The translations under genes were made by a program, and so were the position numbers. From an uncultured Lachnospiraceae bacterium (GTDB taxonomy: Bacteria; Bacillota; Clostridia; Lachnospirales; Lachnospiraceae): a stretch of DNA of 64,000 nt. The stretch lies in assembly GCA_910579865.1 (NCBI GenBank), contig CAJTXA010000004.1, positions 62,001 through 126,000 of the forward strand, in the 5' to 3' direction. Of this stretch, positions 63,067 through 64,000 are shown piece by piece. The number at the start of each line of letters is the position of its first letter. Positions within the stretch are counted from its first letter, which is position 1. The notes below the pieces were generated by a model, which was not told where the DNA came from, searched no databases, and saw only the letters and a list, made by a program, of their open reading frames with translations.

Positions 63067-63429
63067 ATGGGAAAGAATATTTTAATTTGTGATGATGCAG
63101 CATTTATGAGAATGATGATTAAGGACATTCTAACAAAGAACGGATATACAGTTGCTGGAGAAGCAGAAAATGGAGCGAAAGCAGTAGAACGCTATTTGGA
63201 ATTAAAGCCAGATTTAGTAATGATGGATATTACTATGCCAGAGATGGATGGAATTCAAGCACTAAAGAAGATTAAACAAGCAGATCCAGGTGCAAATGTA
63301 ATTATGTGTTCTGCAATGGGACAGCAGGCAATGGTTATTGAAGCAATTCAGTCAGGGGCAAAGGACTTTATTGTAAAACCATTTGATAAGGATAGAGTAC
63401 TAGAAGCGGTTAAGAAAGCAGTAGGTTAA
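63067..63429 (+). CDS. cheY: Chemotaxis response regulator CheY
   Basis: Single-domain response regulator, 120 residues, phosphorylated by CheA. It has the acidic pair D9 D10, phospho-acceptor D54 in VMMDITMPEMDG, the switch Ser in MCSAMGQQ and Lys in FIVKPFDKDRV. The ribosome-binding site AGGAGAG precedes the ATG. Position between fliY and fliO is the Bacillus arrangement and matches its action on the motor switch. Confidence 0.97.
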   Translation: MGKNILICDDAAFMRMMIKDILTKNGYTVAGEAENGAKAVERYLELKPDLVMMDITMPEMDGIQALKKIKQADPGANVIMCSAMGQQAMVIEAIQSGAKDFIVKPFDKDRVLEAVKKAVG

Positions 63430-63431
63430 AA

Positions 63432-63851
63432 GTGAACTTTGTAAATCGGATAGCAGAGAGTCTGACGGTACTATTTATCTTTTGTATTGTACTAGCAATT
63501 ACATATCTGGTAACTCGCTTTATAGCGGGTTATCAGAAGTCACAGATGTCTCAGGGAAATATCCGTATCCTTGAGACAACTCGTATTTCACAGACGAAGT
63601 ATCTACAGCTTTTACAGGTAGGAGAAGTCTATATGGTAATTGCAGTATGCAAAGATAGTGTTACAATGTTGACTACCTTAGAGAAAGAACAGCTAAATTT
63701 TGAGCTTATGCCAGAAGTAGAACAGCCGGATTTTAAAGAGATTTTATCTAAATTTGTTAATCAAAATCCGTGGAATAGACAGAAATCTCAAAATCAACAA
63801 AAGTCAAAAGAAGATCAGGAGGTTTCAGAGAAACGGAACAGTGAGAAGTGA
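63432..63851 (+). CDS. fliO: Flagellar biosynthetic protein FliO
   Basis: Membrane protein that helps assemble the FliP export-gate ring. The 139 residues have one helix near the N-terminus (about 10-32, LTVLFIFCIVLAITYLVTRF), then a short beta domain (IRILETTRISQTKYLQLLQV; GEVYMVIAVCKDSVTML) and a polar Gln/Lys tail. The start is GTG at 63432, two bases after the cheY stop. It corresponds to fliZ/fliO of Bacillus. Confidence 0.9.
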   Translation: MNFVNRIAESLTVLFIFCIVLAITYLVTRFIAGYQKSQMSQGNIRILETTRISQTKYLQLLQVGEVYMVIAVCKDSVTMLTTLEKEQLNFELMPEVEQPDFKEILSKFVNQNPWNRQKSQNQQKSKEDQEVSEKRNSEK

Positions 63852-63863
63852 AGGAAAGGCAAT

Positions 63864-64000
63864 ATGGAAAAAAGAAGAAAAGAAAAAAAGAAAAGAAACA
63901 AAGTTCATAAATTTCTGATTGTATTCAGCCTGATATGGCTGTTATGTGGCCTGACAGGAACCACCATTTATGCAGCTTCCTCCACGGTAACAACGACAAG
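63864..64000 (+). CDS. fliP: Flagellar export gate protein FliP (3' partial)
   Basis: The reading frame starts with ATG at 63864 behind GAAGGAAAGG and is cut by the right edge after 45 codons. The visible part has a very basic start (MEKRRKEKKKRNK), a hydrophobic helix (FLIVFSLIWLLCGLTG) and a cleavage-like IYAAS, i.e. a signal peptide as expected for FliP. Only position after fliO and the signal peptide support the name; the conserved body is outside. Confidence 0.75.
   Translation, partial: MEKRRKEKKKRNKVHKFLIVFSLIWLLCGLTGTTIYAASSTVTTT

Overview
The window looks like chromosome of a low-GC, motile, pectin-degrading member of the Lachnospiraceae (Clostridia), most like the genus Lachnospira. 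This is an inference from three things: AT-rich Firmicutes-type genes with strong GGAGG ribosome-binding sites; secreted pectinases ending in GW/WYYL cell-wall-binding repeats; and a Bacillus/Clostridium-type flagellar operon led by codY. No mobile element, CRISPR array, tRNA or rRNA was recognised.

Layout. (1) 1-10.7 kb: a giant pectin methylesterase/pectate lyase open at the left edge, an RdgB/HAM1-like NTPase, two charged coiled-coil proteins flanking a secreted GH5 endoglucanase, and a cytoplasmic-type Cu/Zn superoxide dismutase. (2) 10.7-14.8 kb: a promoter with a structured RNA (candidate 6S RNA), two terminator hairpins, a MutS2-like ATPase without Smr domain, rarA, and a small SHOCT membrane protein. 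(3) 14.8-19.9 kb: a two-component system and an ABC transporter of antimicrobial-peptide-response type. (4) 20.2-28.4 kb: three chemoreceptors, a small membrane protein, a flavinylated-type FMN lipoprotein and an ABC-class ATPase. (5) 28.7-38.1 kb: a PL9 pectate lyase, an AraC regulator divergent from a cytoplasmic GH13 amylase, a VanY-like carboxypeptidase with wall-binding repeats, and a SigK-like sigma factor. (6) 38.2-45.9 kb: a PilT-like protein with altered nucleotide-binding motifs, a YwlG family protein, comM, dprA, topA and codY. (7) 46.2-64 kb: the fla/che operon in the order flgB flgC fliE fliF fliG fliH fliI fliJ ylxF/motE fliK flgD (flg operon protein) flgE flbD motA motB fliL fliM fliY cheY fliO fliP, the last cut by the right edge.

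How it fits together. The secreted enzymes cut pectin and beta-glucans at the cell surface, where repeat domains hold at least three of the proteins. Three chemoreceptors and the full motor and switch operon provide the swimming response. CodY, which senses GTP and branched-chain amino acids, sits directly before the flagellar genes. The least explained items are the structured RNA near rarA, an Asp-run plus about 50-residue module shared by the two pectinases ahead of their wall-binding repeats, the degenerate PilT-like ATPase, several intra-operon hairpins without T-tracts in the flagellar operon, and palindromes at the amylase and VanY promoters.
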